DNA of 64,000 nucleotides from Phocaeicola dorei (lineage in GTDB: Bacteria > Bacteroidota > Bacteroidia > Bacteroidales > Bacteroidaceae). The stretch spans positions 527,501 to 591,500 of the forward strand of contig NZ_CP046176.1 in the NCBI RefSeq assembly GCF_013009555.1, read 5' to 3'. Position 1 is the stretch's first letter. The number at the start of each line of letters is the position of its first letter. Shown one piece after another: positions 7,961 through 18,300 of this stretch. A program made the translations under genes and the position numbers. The notes below the pieces were generated by a model. It was given only the letters and a program-made list of their open reading frames with translations, did not search any database and was not told the origin of the DNA.

Positions 7961-9286
7961 TTATTGTTTAATGACTAATTCTATTACATAATCTATGTCA
8001 TCAGGTACTTGAGGCAGTTTTATTAATATGCCGTTTTTTTCCTGTTTGAAAGAAAGTGGAGTTCTGGAAATGAACTGTATTGCTTTCTTTACTTTTGCCT
8101 TTAGAGGTATATAAAGTGCATTATCCTGCAAATCTAGTATATGGATGAATAAACGATCACCTTTGCGGGTTGATACTCCCCATGTGTGAGGAGCTACATC
8201 ACCACCACGGGTTCCATAAATCGTCTCTCCATATTGATTCATCCATTTACCCACTTGTTTCAGATGCTCTATAGCTGTAGCGGGTAATTCTCCGTTGGGT
8301 TGAGGTCCAATATTCATTAGCAAATTTGCATTTTTTCCGGCTGCCTTAACCAAATAGTGTATCAACTCTTTGGGGGATTTGTAATTTTGGTCTTCAATTC
8401 TGTAGCCCCACATTCCGTTCATTGTTTCACAAGTTTCTAAAGGGAGTTCACTTATTCCTTGTCCTGCTGAAAAACCGGCTTTGTTTTCACCGGGCAAATC
8501 ACGTTCGAACATTTGGAAATCTTCTCCTGCATAAGGAGTTCGATGATGATTGTTGCCTATTAGACAGGATGGTTGCAGTTTATGAATTAATGCATATTGT
8601 TCTTCCAGTTGCCAATTGAAGTTGGTAGGTTGATCCCAAATACCGTCAAACCAAATGGCGCCGACGGGGCCATAGTTAGTCAAAAGCTCGGTCAGCTGTT
8701 TATTCATAAACTTGTAGTAACTTTCCCAGTTTCCATGTCCTTTGGGACGTCCTGTCCCATGTCCGGTGTTTCCTTCCGGATAGTCGTCACGAAACCAGTC
8801 CAAATGCGAATAATAAAAATGGAGTTTGATGCCCTGTTTTTGACATTCTTCTGCCAGTTCTTTTAGTACGTCTCGTTTGAAAGGAGTAGCGTCTACGATA
8901 TTAAAATCGGATTCTTTTGTATCAAACATTGAGAAACTGTCATGGTGTCGACTGGTGATACAGATATATTTGGCTCCGGAGGTTTTGATGGCAGAAACCC
9001 ATTCGGCAGCATTGAAGCGCGAAGGATAGAATCCGGATGCCAGTTTGGCGTATTCATCACGGTTGATGTTGTGAGTGTTCATATACCATTCTCCTTGAGC
9101 GGTCATACTGTAAATGCCCCAATGAAGAAATATGCCGAATTTATTATCTTGAAATTCCTGCCGTGCTTTTATATTTTCAGGAGTAGGGATATAAATTTGA
9201 TTGGAGATTTGTGCGAGGGCTGAAGTTCCCGCCATCAATAACAAGGCTGCGCCTAATTTGATTTTTTGTGCTAATTTGTTTCTCAT
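7961..9286 (-). CDS. alpha-L-fucosidase, GH29
   Basis: A 441-residue secreted glycosidase with a signal peptide ending in ALAQ. GH29 landmarks are NKFGIFLHWGIYSM, YICITSRHHDSFSMFD, HFYYSHLDWF and the nucleophile block GAIWFDGIWD, where the first Asp is the expected nucleophile. The domain ends near residue 370, followed by a short C-terminal beta-domain. GH29 enzymes release alpha-L-fucose from plant or host glycans with retention. It has no immediate glycan-locus neighbours (ssrA on one side, a GTPase on the other), so it may work as an orphan. A near-consensus promoter (TATATTTC on the minus strand, 9309-9316) lies 23 bp upstream. Confidence 0.9.
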   Translation of the reverse strand: MRNKLAQKIKLGAALLLMAGTSALAQISNQIYIPTPENIKARQEFQDNKFGIFLHWGIYSMTAQGEWYMNTHNINRDEYAKLASGFYPSRFNAAEWVSAIKTSGAKYICITSRHHDSFSMFDTKESDFNIVDATPFKRDVLKELAEECQKQGIKLHFYYSHLDWFRDDYPEGNTGHGTGRPKGHGNWESYYKFMNKQLTELLTNYGPVGAIWFDGIWDQPTNFNWQLEEQYALIHKLQPSCLIGNNHHRTPYAGEDFQMFERDLPGENKAGFSAGQGISELPLETCETMNGMWGYRIEDQNYKSPKELIHYLVKAAGKNANLLMNIGPQPNGELPATAIEHLKQVGKWMNQYGETIYGTRGGDVAPHTWGVSTRKGDRLFIHILDLQDNALYIPLKAKVKKAIQFISRTPLSFKQEKNGILIKLPQVPDDIDYVIELVIKQ

Positions 9287-9448
9287 TGTTATTATAAATT
9301 TGTTTTGCGAAATATAGTTATACTCTTGGAATATTTAAAGCATTTTTTGAAAAATATTGCACTGCGAATTAAATTTTAATAGATTCTAACTGGGTGGTAT
9401 GTGAAGAGTATTTTTTGTTTATAAGGTATAAAAAGATGTTTTCTATTG

Positions 9449-9476
9449 TTTGGAAATTAATCATTCTATACCTTTG
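9449..9476 (+). promoter_or_regulatory. promoter for the CobW-type GTPase gene
   Basis: TTTG at 9449-9452 and TACCTTTG at 9469-9476, both exact, with a 16-bp spacer that is a little short. It lies inside the upstream extension of the reading frame, which argues that translation starts at 9499. Confidence 0.6.
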
Positions 9477-9498
9477 TGAAAGTAATATTGAATTTTAT

Positions 9499-10659
9499 AT
9501 GAGAGTAAAAGAAATTCCTATACTGCTTTTGACCGGTTATCTAGGCAGTGGAAAAACGACATTAGTGAACCATATTCTTTCTAATAAACGTGGTATTAAG
9601 TTTGCGGTTATTGTCAATGATATCGGTGAGGTGAATATTGATGCTGATCTCATACAGAAAGGAGGGATTGTAGGAAAGAAAGACGAAAGCTTGGTAGCAC
9701 TTCAGAACGGTTGTATCTGTTGTACTCTGAAGATGGATTTGGTGGAGCAGATAGATGATATTATGAAGTTGGAGCGTTTTGATTACATTGTGATTGAGGC
9801 AAGTGGTGTTTGTGAACCAGCTCCTATCGCACAGACTATTTGTTCTATTTCAAGTATGGAGAATACGTACGGGGGATGTCGTTTGGATTGTATTGTGACT
9901 GTGGTAGATGCCTTACGTCTGCAAAGTGAGTTTTCTTGTGGCAACGATTTGACCCGTAAAGGTATTGACGAAGAGGATATTGAAAATCTGATTATCCAAC
10001 AGATTGAATTTTGTAATGTTGTATTATTGAATAAGGTCTCAGAAGTGAAACATGACGAATTGGAACGTATCAAACAGATTATCCGTACATTGCAACCTGC
10101 AGCTGAAATAATAGAATGTGATTATGCTGATGTGGATTTGAATAAGATAATCTATACTGAAGTATTTGACTTTGAACGTACTGCCACTTCTGCCGGTTGG
10201 ATACGTGGAATAGAGAGCGCCCTTACGGAAGAGCAGAAAAAAGAAGCGGAGGAACACGCGCACCATCATCATCATGAGGGTAGTGAAGTGGATGAATATG
10301 GTATCAGTACTTTTGTGTATTATCGTCGTCCGGCTTTTGATATCCATAAATTCGATCGTTTTGTATCAACCAGATGGAGTCGTAATATCATTCGTGCAAA
10401 AGGAGTCTGTTATTTCAGCAATAATCGTGATATGTCTTTTCTTTTTGAGCAGGCTGGTGTGCAGAAAAAGTTGAAGGAAGCTGGTTTATGGTATGCTACG
10501 GCACCTGAAGAAGAACTGATGGAGGTAATGCGTCAGGAGCCCGGCTTGTTGCGGGATTGGGATGATAAATATGGAGACCGTATGCAGAAAATAGTTTTTA
10601 TCGGGCGGCATCTTGATAAAGAAGAGTTGATAGGTGAACTTGATGAGTGTTTGGAATAA
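9499..10659 (+). CDS. CobW/COG0523 family GTP-dependent metallochaperone
   Basis: The frame is open from 9394, but a promoter at 9449-9476 and the family start favour the ATG at 9499 (386 residues, MRVKEIPILLLTG). Motifs are the Walker A GYLGSGKTT, the metal-binding NGCICCTL (CxCC), DYIVIEASGVCEP as the switch region, and a guanine-specificity LLNKV. A His-rich stretch EEHAHHHHHEG precedes the C-terminal CobW_C domain. Family members hydrolyse GTP to deliver zinc or another transition metal to client enzymes. No client gene is adjacent, so the metal cannot be named; the His loop suggests zinc. Single-gene unit ending in a shared terminator. Confidence 0.88.
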   Translation: MRVKEIPILLLTGYLGSGKTTLVNHILSNKRGIKFAVIVNDIGEVNIDADLIQKGGIVGKKDESLVALQNGCICCTLKMDLVEQIDDIMKLERFDYIVIEASGVCEPAPIAQTICSISSMENTYGGCRLDCIVTVVDALRLQSEFSCGNDLTRKGIDEEDIENLIIQQIEFCNVVLLNKVSEVKHDELERIKQIIRTLQPAAEIIECDYADVDLNKIIYTEVFDFERTATSAGWIRGIESALTEEQKKEAEEHAHHHHHEGSEVDEYGISTFVYYRRPAFDIHKFDRFVSTRWSRNIIRAKGVCYFSNNRDMSFLFEQAGVQKKLKEAGLWYATAPEEELMEVMRQEPGLLRDWDDKYGDRMQKIVFIGRHLDKEELIGELDECLE

Positions 10660-10673
10660 GATATGCATATAGA

Positions 10674-10709
10674 TAGAATAAAAGTTCTGTTTGCAGAACT
10701 TTTATTCTA
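10674..10709. terminator. bidirectional terminator
   Basis: A 16-bp perfect stem, TAGAATAAAAGTTCTG with CAGAACTTTTATTCTA, and a 4-nt loop, between the convergent CobW and GH43-GH28 genes. Confidence 0.85.
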
Positions 10710-10730
10710 TTATACAGATTTTGTGAAGAA

Positions 10731-13604
10731 TCAGTAAACATCTAGTATTACACGTTCTTTTTGTTTTTTCGGATATTCCGGTAAGTTTTGTCCATTTACA
10801 AAAGTAGCTTTGAGGCAGATGTTTTCTACACACCTTAAGTAATAAGGATGAGGGGCCTTTTGTACATGGAAATGCTCTATCTCAATATTTTTGATAGGCT
10901 TTTCTTCATATCCATCTATAAAAATTGCATAATGGTCGGAACAGCCAGCCTTTACATTGTTGATGCGGAAATTCTCGTATTGAGAGGTATGTCTGCCACC
11001 TTGGAAACCAAAATAATTGGTTTCAAAACGGAGCACTGCCCCTTTTGAGCGTTCTATAGTAATATTGCTGACTTGTATATTACGAATATATCCTCCTCTG
11101 TCACGGTTGGATTTAAAATAAAGGGCATTCTTGACCGTTCCTATTTGTATATTATCCATATATATGTTTTCTACACCGCCTGACATTTCACTGCCGATAC
11201 ATAATCCATTGCATTCAGACTGGAACAGACAATTACGAATGACGATGTTTTTTGAAGGGCGTCCTATTTCACGGCCGTCGGCGTCACGGCCTGCTTTGAT
11301 AGCTATGGCATCATCTCCTGTGCGGAAAATACATTCTTCTATTAATACATTGGAAGTTGATTCAGGATCACATCCATCATTATTAGGATAGTGACTGTCA
11401 ATGGTGATGCTTCGTACTATTACATTGTCACAGTATACAGGATGAATAGTCCAGAAAGGAGAATTCTTAATGGTGATACCTTCTACTAAAATGCGAGAAC
11501 ATCCCATGAATTGTATGCAAGAGGGACGTAGTATAGTACCTTTCCCAAAGATCCTTTCTGTGACAGGGATTAGTTTTTCTCCCATTTTACGCAGACGATT
11601 TCTGTCTGATACCTCTATCTGAGACCATGAAGCAAATTCCCGTCCTCCTTGGGCGTCTATGGTACCTTGTCCTGTAATGGCTATATTAGTGGCATGTTTG
11701 GCATAAATCATGGGAGAATGTCCATATAGTTCCGTACCTTCCCAACGTGTCCATACTTCAGGAAGAAAGTCATCAGCCTTACCGCTGAAAAGTAGATAGG
11801 CGTCTTTCTCTAAATGTAAATTGACATCACTTTTCAGTACTAGATTTCCCTTTAAATAATAGATTCCTTTCGAAATTATAACGTGTCCTCCGCCTGCCAA
11901 AGAACAAGAGTCTATTGCTCGCTGTATTAACTGGCGTGAATGACCTTTTTGGTTGGAAGCGGAATCAGGGCAGATCACTTTTATTTTCTTATGCGGAAAT
12001 GAAGTGCGCGCTATATTGGCAATAATCTGTTCGGCTGTATTTTCTATTTTATTTTGAGGTCCGTCATGTTTGTATTTGAACCATTGAAATGAAGTTGCTC
12101 CTGCTTCCTGTTCTTTGTTATAACAATATAGTGCAATGCGGGCACCTTTCCAAAAACCGAATGGAATAAAAAAGGAAGTTCCATAAGGAATAAAACGTAT
12201 ATTATCTGTACTGTAGAAATATTGGAACTTTTGATTGAGCATGTCGATGGATACACGTAGATAAATCTGGTTTCCGTTTAGGAAAGTTGTACTTATTTCT
12301 GTTGTGTCATTGGATATGTATAGATATTTTTGTCCTTTCTCCATCTTGATACCTAGAACTTTATTTTCTTTTCCCATGCAAGCTAATCCGCATCGTTGCC
12401 CATCAGCTATTTCTGTAAAATCCATAGCTATTGTAGCTTCACTTATATTCCCCATAATCTTTTGTGTCAAGGTGTTGCGTGCCAGTCTGAAGGTTGAAGA
12501 TTTCAATGCTTTCAGAGTGAGTGAACCTGGATGTGCCGATAAGGACCATGCGTGGTCTGTCGGATTATGATTAAACTGCCATTGTAGTGATAGGTTGGGG
12601 GTAGAGAAATCATCATCTGTTTGCGGAGCGAATATGGTTTTGCTTTCAATGGGTTTCTGGCATACATATACAGGTTCTCCTATTCCATTTCTATCAAAGT
12701 CTACTCCGATAACGGGCCAATCGTTTTCCCAATGCATGGGCTGAAGATGAACTACACGGCCTAAGGCATGATGATGTTGGAAATGAAAAAAAGCCCATTG
12801 ACCATCCGGAGTATCGACAATGGCTCCTTGATGAGGGCCGTTTATCGTAGTACTTCCTTGTTCCAATACTACTTTCTTTTCATAAGGACCATATATATTT
12901 TTTGAGCGGAGGATAGTCTGCCATCCCGTACCTACTCCTCCTTCCGGAATAGAGAGATAATAGTAACCATCTTTTTTGAAAATTTTTGTTCCTTCGGCTA
13001 CAGGTCCGGTGTATACGGTCATTCCTTCATCAAGTAGACGTGTACCGTCTGCACTCATTTTATGAATAATGATAGGCCCGGCTCCATGACGGCTCCGGCC
13101 TAGGTATGCTTGACCATCTTCATCCCAAAAGGGGCAAGGGTCTTCCCATTTTTCTACTTTCTTAACTAAATGTAAAGGGCTCCAAGGACCTGAAGGATTG
13201 ACAGCATTTGACATGAATAATCCTTCTTTGGGAGTACAGAAAAAGACCCAGAATTTGTTATCATGGTAACGAATTGAGGGTGCCCATGAACCTCCTGCAT
13301 ATTGTTGGTTGTTATCCCAGCCGGGAAAATCAAAATGGTGATAGATTTGGGAAATCAGTTTCCAATTGATCATATCTGAAGATTCCAATACTTGCATTCC
13401 TAGAAAATGAAAGTCGGAAGCTATCATGTAATATTTATCTCTGACCCGGATAACGTCCGGGTCAGAGTAGTCAGCATTTAAAATCGGATTTATGTATGTT
13501 CCATTGCCCTGATCTCCCCATTTACCGGGAGTACCTTGAGCTGACAAGACTAATACATTATTTATAAAGTATAGAAGAATAAGTAAAAAATTTTTCATCA
13601 GCAT
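10731..13604 (-). CDS. secreted GH43-GH28 fusion glycosidase
   Basis: A 957-residue protein with a signal peptide and three parts. Residues 35-320 are a GH43 five-bladed propeller with ADYSDPDVI (base Asp), WEDPCPFWDEDGQAYLG and PVAEGTKIF (acid Glu). Residues 325-515 are a beta-sandwich of the type that follows many GH43 domains. Residues 530-950 are a GH28 beta-helix. The GH28 part keeps NNDG (about 739) and GDDAIAIK (about 763), but the usual Gly-His-Gly is Cys-Asn-Gly (CNGLCIGSE, about 800) and RIK is FKS. The helix may therefore have altered activity or act as a binding module. Expected job: removing arabinosyl or xylosyl side groups and cutting galacturonan. It is 10 bp after susD and is the last gene of that operon. 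Confidence 0.85.
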   Translation of the reverse strand: MLMKNFLLILLYFINNVLVLSAQGTPGKWGDQGNGTYINPILNADYSDPDVIRVRDKYYMIASDFHFLGMQVLESSDMINWKLISQIYHHFDFPGWDNNQQYAGGSWAPSIRYHDNKFWVFFCTPKEGLFMSNAVNPSGPWSPLHLVKKVEKWEDPCPFWDEDGQAYLGRSRHGAGPIIIHKMSADGTRLLDEGMTVYTGPVAEGTKIFKKDGYYYLSIPEGGVGTGWQTILRSKNIYGPYEKKVVLEQGSTTINGPHQGAIVDTPDGQWAFFHFQHHHALGRVVHLQPMHWENDWPVIGVDFDRNGIGEPVYVCQKPIESKTIFAPQTDDDFSTPNLSLQWQFNHNPTDHAWSLSAHPGSLTLKALKSSTFRLARNTLTQKIMGNISEATIAMDFTEIADGQRCGLACMGKENKVLGIKMEKGQKYLYISNDTTEISTTFLNGNQIYLRVSIDMLNQKFQYFYSTDNIRFIPYGTSFFIPFGFWKGARIALYCYNKEQEAGATSFQWFKYKHDGPQNKIENTAEQIIANIARTSFPHKKIKVICPDSASNQKGHSRQLIQRAIDSCSLAGGGHVIISKGIYYLKGNLVLKSDVNLHLEKDAYLLFSGKADDFLPEVWTRWEGTELYGHSPMIYAKHATNIAITGQGTIDAQGGREFASWSQIEVSDRNRLRKMGEKLIPVTERIFGKGTILRPSCIQFMGCSRILVEGITIKNSPFWTIHPVYCDNVIVRSITIDSHYPNNDGCDPESTSNVLIEECIFRTGDDAIAIKAGRDADGREIGRPSKNIVIRNCLFQSECNGLCIGSEMSGGVENIYMDNIQIGTVKNALYFKSNRDRGGYIRNIQVSNITIERSKGAVLRFETNYFGFQGGRHTSQYENFRINNVKAGCSDHYAIFIDGYEEKPIKNIEIEHFHVQKAPHPYYLRCVENICLKATFVNGQNLPEYPKKQKERVILDVY

Positions 13605-13614
13605 GTTTTTTAAC

Positions 13615-15339
13615 TTAATAACCAGGGTTTTGTGTCACTTTAGCTTGATTCAAATCAATGGCAGCTTGTGGAATAGGACGAAGAATCTTGTATTTACCAT
13701 CAGGGCCTATCATAGCAGATTCTTTTATGCCGTCTTCATTATATTTTGTGGCATATTCCACTAAAGTGTGAGTACGCTTCAAATCTGTCCAACGGACATA
13801 TTCTCCAGCTAATTCACGAGCACGTTCATCAAGAATAAAATCAATATTAATATCGTTGCTGGTGACAGTCATTTCTGTTGTGTATCCTTTACGAATAGTT
13901 CCTGGACGTTGACGAAGTTTATTGATCATTTGTGCAGCCTCTTCTGTTTTACCCATTTTTAAATAGGCTTCGGCGGCAATCAGATAGGTTTCTCCTAAGC
14001 GCGCTACTACCACATCATGCATGCTGCAAGTAGAATTACGGTTAGCAATAGAAGTTTCTGAATAATCATCAAATTTCTTGATACAAGCATTGCCGTAGTC
14101 TTGTGAACGACGGTCTTTGTATGTGGCTGGGGCACCGTTGGATGGAGCAATACCACCGTCTGCTATTGTTTTGCTTACCAGTGTATTCTTTTTAATTCCA
14201 TAAGGATCGTCTGCTTTCCAGGCAGCGATATCTTCATCTGTAGCCCATGCTGGAGCATAATAATAAATGATAGAAGAACTAGTCGGTGCTGAGTAATAGT
14301 CGAAATAACTGGTATGGAATTCTAACATAAAAGTTTGTTCCAACCGTGCATCACCCCGACTATACATTTGCTGTAGACGTAGTGAAGGAGCAAAGCAACC
14401 GTCAATTGCCTTATTTCTTGGTTTTTCGGAACCACCTAAATAAGCTCCGAATTGGGCTTGTTGGTAGGAACCGTCTTTTACGGGATCTTCTACAGCAGCC
14501 GAATTAAACTGTATGCTCCAGAATATTTCATTGTTTTCTTCATTTTCTACGTCAAAAGCTTCTTCTATGGAGAGGAAAGGAATTTCGCCATTAATTGCTT
14601 CCAAGGCATACTTAGCTGCATTTGCGAAGTCTGAATTTTGAGCTATATTTTCTTCTTGGGCTTCGTAATCAGTGCCATCTAGCCATCCACGAGTCAGATA
14701 GGTTTTGGCTAAGTAAAAGGTTGCTGCGCGTTTATTGGCACGTCCTACACCGGAGTTGGCACGTTCCATTAAATGGGATTCGGAAGAGGCTAGATACTCA
14801 AACTCTTCAATGATGAACTTATAAACATCTGCAAGACTGGCACGTTCATGACTCATTTCGGCATGGTCAAACATTTGTTTGTTCAAAGCTACAGGCCCGA
14901 ACTGTTGCACTAGTTGGAAATAATACCATGCACGGATAAAACGTGCTTCGTCCACATATTGCAGTCGTACACTGGAATCTTCCGTTATGTCTCCATAAGA
15001 TATAACGCTATTGGCTAGCTGAATACCTTTAAAACAACTTACATAGAAATTTTTTATAATGCCTTCATCTGCAGTGAAGGTATATTGGCTCATGACTACT
15101 CCCTGTGACTTTCCGTCTGCATACAGGTCTGTTCCCGCTACGAATAATTGCGGTTGGGCATTATAAAGCTCCCGCAGTGTGGAGTAAGCGCTGTTAGTTA
15201 AACTGGCGAATCCTGCCGAAGTCTGATAAAATTCAGCTGATGGAACATTAGATTTGTTGTTTTGGTCAAGAAAATCCGAACATCCTGAGAGAGTTGCCAA
15301 TCCTAATGCCATAATGAAATATATTTTTTTCATAATCAT
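13615..15339 (-). CDS. SusD-like glycan-binding lipoprotein
   Basis: A 574-residue RagB/SusD protein: lipobox LSGC near residue 20, then a TPR-rich helical scaffold, with EARFIRAWYYFQLVQQFGPVAL and the C-terminal RPIPQAAIDLNQAKVTQNPGY, both hallmarks of the family. It sits on the cell surface as the lid of the SusC transporter and captures oligosaccharides. Start chosen at MIMKKIYFIM; the second Met (residue 3) is equally possible. It is 6 bp after susC, translated from the same message. Confidence 0.94.
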   Translation of the reverse strand: MIMKKIYFIMALGLATLSGCSDFLDQNNKSNVPSAEFYQTSAGFASLTNSAYSTLRELYNAQPQLFVAGTDLYADGKSQGVVMSQYTFTADEGIIKNFYVSCFKGIQLANSVISYGDITEDSSVRLQYVDEARFIRAWYYFQLVQQFGPVALNKQMFDHAEMSHERASLADVYKFIIEEFEYLASSESHLMERANSGVGRANKRAATFYLAKTYLTRGWLDGTDYEAQEENIAQNSDFANAAKYALEAINGEIPFLSIEEAFDVENEENNEIFWSIQFNSAAVEDPVKDGSYQQAQFGAYLGGSEKPRNKAIDGCFAPSLRLQQMYSRGDARLEQTFMLEFHTSYFDYYSAPTSSSIIYYYAPAWATDEDIAAWKADDPYGIKKNTLVSKTIADGGIAPSNGAPATYKDRRSQDYGNACIKKFDDYSETSIANRNSTCSMHDVVVARLGETYLIAAEAYLKMGKTEEAAQMINKLRQRPGTIRKGYTTEMTVTSNDINIDFILDERARELAGEYVRWTDLKRTHTLVEYATKYNEDGIKESAMIGPDGKYKILRPIPQAAIDLNQAKVTQNPGY

Positions 15340-15345
15340 TTAATT

Positions 15346-18300
15346 TTAGAATTTTAAATTTACACCAACTTGATAAGTTCTTGAACTGACACCACCGGTA
15401 CCATCACCTACTTGTGCGTCGGCCCATTCGGGGTCGAACCCTTCATAATTTGTGAAAGTGAAAGGATTTAATATATTAGCATAGATTCTTAAATTGGAAA
15501 TATGAAGTTTTGAAATCCATTTCTGTGGAAAAGTATAGCCGAGGGTAATATTCTTGATTCGAACATATGAGTTGTCAACGAAATTTTGTGCTCGGTCCTC
15601 ATTGGCACCACTTTGCCAGTATGCACCGCCTCCTTTACCGTTTCCACCATTGGTTGGGAAGGGGTAACTACCGTAATGAGTGACTTCTTGGTAGGCTATA
15701 GAGCCATCAGCACCTAGTATCGGAGCACCTTGAGGTATATAGTAATCCATGTTTAGGCGATTCATGCCACGCTGTCCATAGTCTACGAACTCGGCCATGA
15801 AGGGAGAGTATACCATTCCTCCCTGACTGGTGTAAATGCTGAAAGAGAAGTCAATGTTCTTATAGGACAAGTTGGAGGTGAAGTTACCGGTCCAGGTCGG
15901 AGCACAATGTCCGAGGATCATTTTGTCATTGGCATCGATAGTACCATTGCCATCCTTATCATAGATTTTCATCTCGCCTTCATAGAATTTGGTTTTCATT
16001 TTCGGGTCTTGGGCATAAGCTTGGGCTTCCTCTCGAGTACAGATTCCGGTATATTTATAGCCGTATACTACGTCTATAGGGTGATTGATAAACCATTTGT
16101 TACCCACCAAATCTTCTTTGGTACCATTCAATTCTTTGATAGAGTTAATGTTACGCGCAAAAGAGAAGGTTGTTTCCCAGTTCCAATCTTTATTCTTTAC
16201 GTTGATGGTATTCAGTTGGATTTCTATACCTTTATTGTTCACCTTACCCACATTACTTACAATGGAGCCTGTATAGGAACCTAGTTCAAATGGGGTTTCC
16301 ATCTCCATCAAGAGATCTTTGGAATCTTTGTTGTAGATATCGATAGATCCATTGATACGATTATTCAAGAAACCGAAGTCAAGACCGAGGTTGATTTCGG
16401 TTGTCTTCTCCCAAGTCAGGTCGGCGTTTGTCATGGTATAACCATAACCGTTGGCAACAGACGATCCGTAATTATAGTAATATTTAATATTTGCCAAAGC
16501 TTGTGTGTCATAAGGCCCTACACCGGCATTATTACCGGTAATGCCAAAGCTGGCACGGAGTTTTAAATTGCTTAACCATTTGCTGGCAAATCCCATAAAA
16601 TCTTCATCGGAAATGCGCCATGCCATGGCAGCTGAGGGGAACATCCCCCAACGATTGTCTTTTTGGAATTTGGAACTGCCGTCCCAACGTGAAGATACAG
16701 TCAGCATGTATTTGCCTTTGTAGGCATAGTTGATACGGGCTACATAAGATAACATGGAGATTTTTTTATAATAGCTAGACTGACTTTGTACAGTGCCTGA
16801 ACCAAGATTATGCCAGTCTACATCAAATGGCATATCCACTACATTGATATAGTCGCCTTGTAACTTTTGTTCATAGACACTGAATAAGGCCAAGGCATTC
16901 AGACTATGATCTCCAAAATTCTTGATGTAATTGGCTTGCGTATCCCAAGTATACGAGAATATTTCATCATTATAGTTTTCGGCCATGTTTGTTTTTCCAG
17001 AACGAAGTTGGGTTTCTCCGTTATAGAATGTACCACGATGGGTTTTGGTATACATGGGGGAGAAAGTAGTTTTAAGAATTATTTCTTTAACGGGGCTGTA
17101 TTGCAAATAAATATTTGCCATCACATCATAAGAACGTGTATCGTCTTTTGAGTTCAAACGGTCCACCACTGGATTGATGGAGGAAGTCGGACCACCACCA
17201 TTGGGATAGATGGCGGTATCTTTACCTGGTTGTGAAATTAACTGTCCTGCCTTTTCTCCTTCCCAATAATAGCATGGCATATTAGGGGTCATACGGAACC
17301 CTTCCAAAATAGAGTAGTTGCTACCACTCTCTTTGGATGCTGTTGCCATATTTGTGGAGAATCCGGCTGAGATTTTATCTGAAATCTTATGATCTACGGC
17401 TCCTTTTATATTCCAGCGTTCATAACCGTCATACATGATTCCTTCCTCATTTTGATACCCTAGTCCTACGCGGTAGGTTATATTTTTTGTATTTCCGGAA
17501 ATATTGATGAAATGATTCTGTTGTGAGCCGTTACGGGTTACGATATCTACCCAATCGGTGTAATTTTTATTGAGATACATATTTTTCACTATTTGACTGC
17601 CATTTCCCCAGAAGTTCAGGAAATTGGCATCAGTCATTTCCCAGTTAGTCATTCCTGAAGAGGCATCCATAGATGAAACTAGATAACGGGAGAAACGGAA
17701 TTTCATGAAATCATCTCCTTCCATAAAGTCCGGCATATTGGCTTTGGTTTTTATACCATAATATCCATCATAACTGACTGTAGTCTTGGCTATATCTTTG
17801 TCTCCTTTTTTGGTGGTAATCATCACTACACCATTTGTGGCCCGTGAACCATAGATAGCGGTAGATGAAGCATCTTTCAAAATGTCTACTTTTTCAATAT
17901 CCATCGGATTTAGAAAATCCATATTTTCACAAACTACTCCATCGATTACATATAATGGATTGCCGCCATTTAATGAACTTTTACCTCGAATCTGAATATT
18001 GAATCCGTCACCGGCACGGCTAGAAGACTGTGAGATATTCACTCCGGCAACTTGCCCTTGTAGACTTTCGACAACTGATGTTGCACCTTTGGCAGAAATT
18101 GTTTCGGATTTTACACTACCTACAGAACCTGTAAGGTCTGATTTCTTTACTACACCATAGCCCACTACTACCACTTCATCTAACAATTTGTTGTCTGCTT
18201 CGACCGTGATAGCTAGTTTTTGCTGCTCTCCTACTTTTATTTCCTGTGTTTTATACCCTACATATGAAACAACTAAGATTGCACCTGTTGGAACTTCCAG

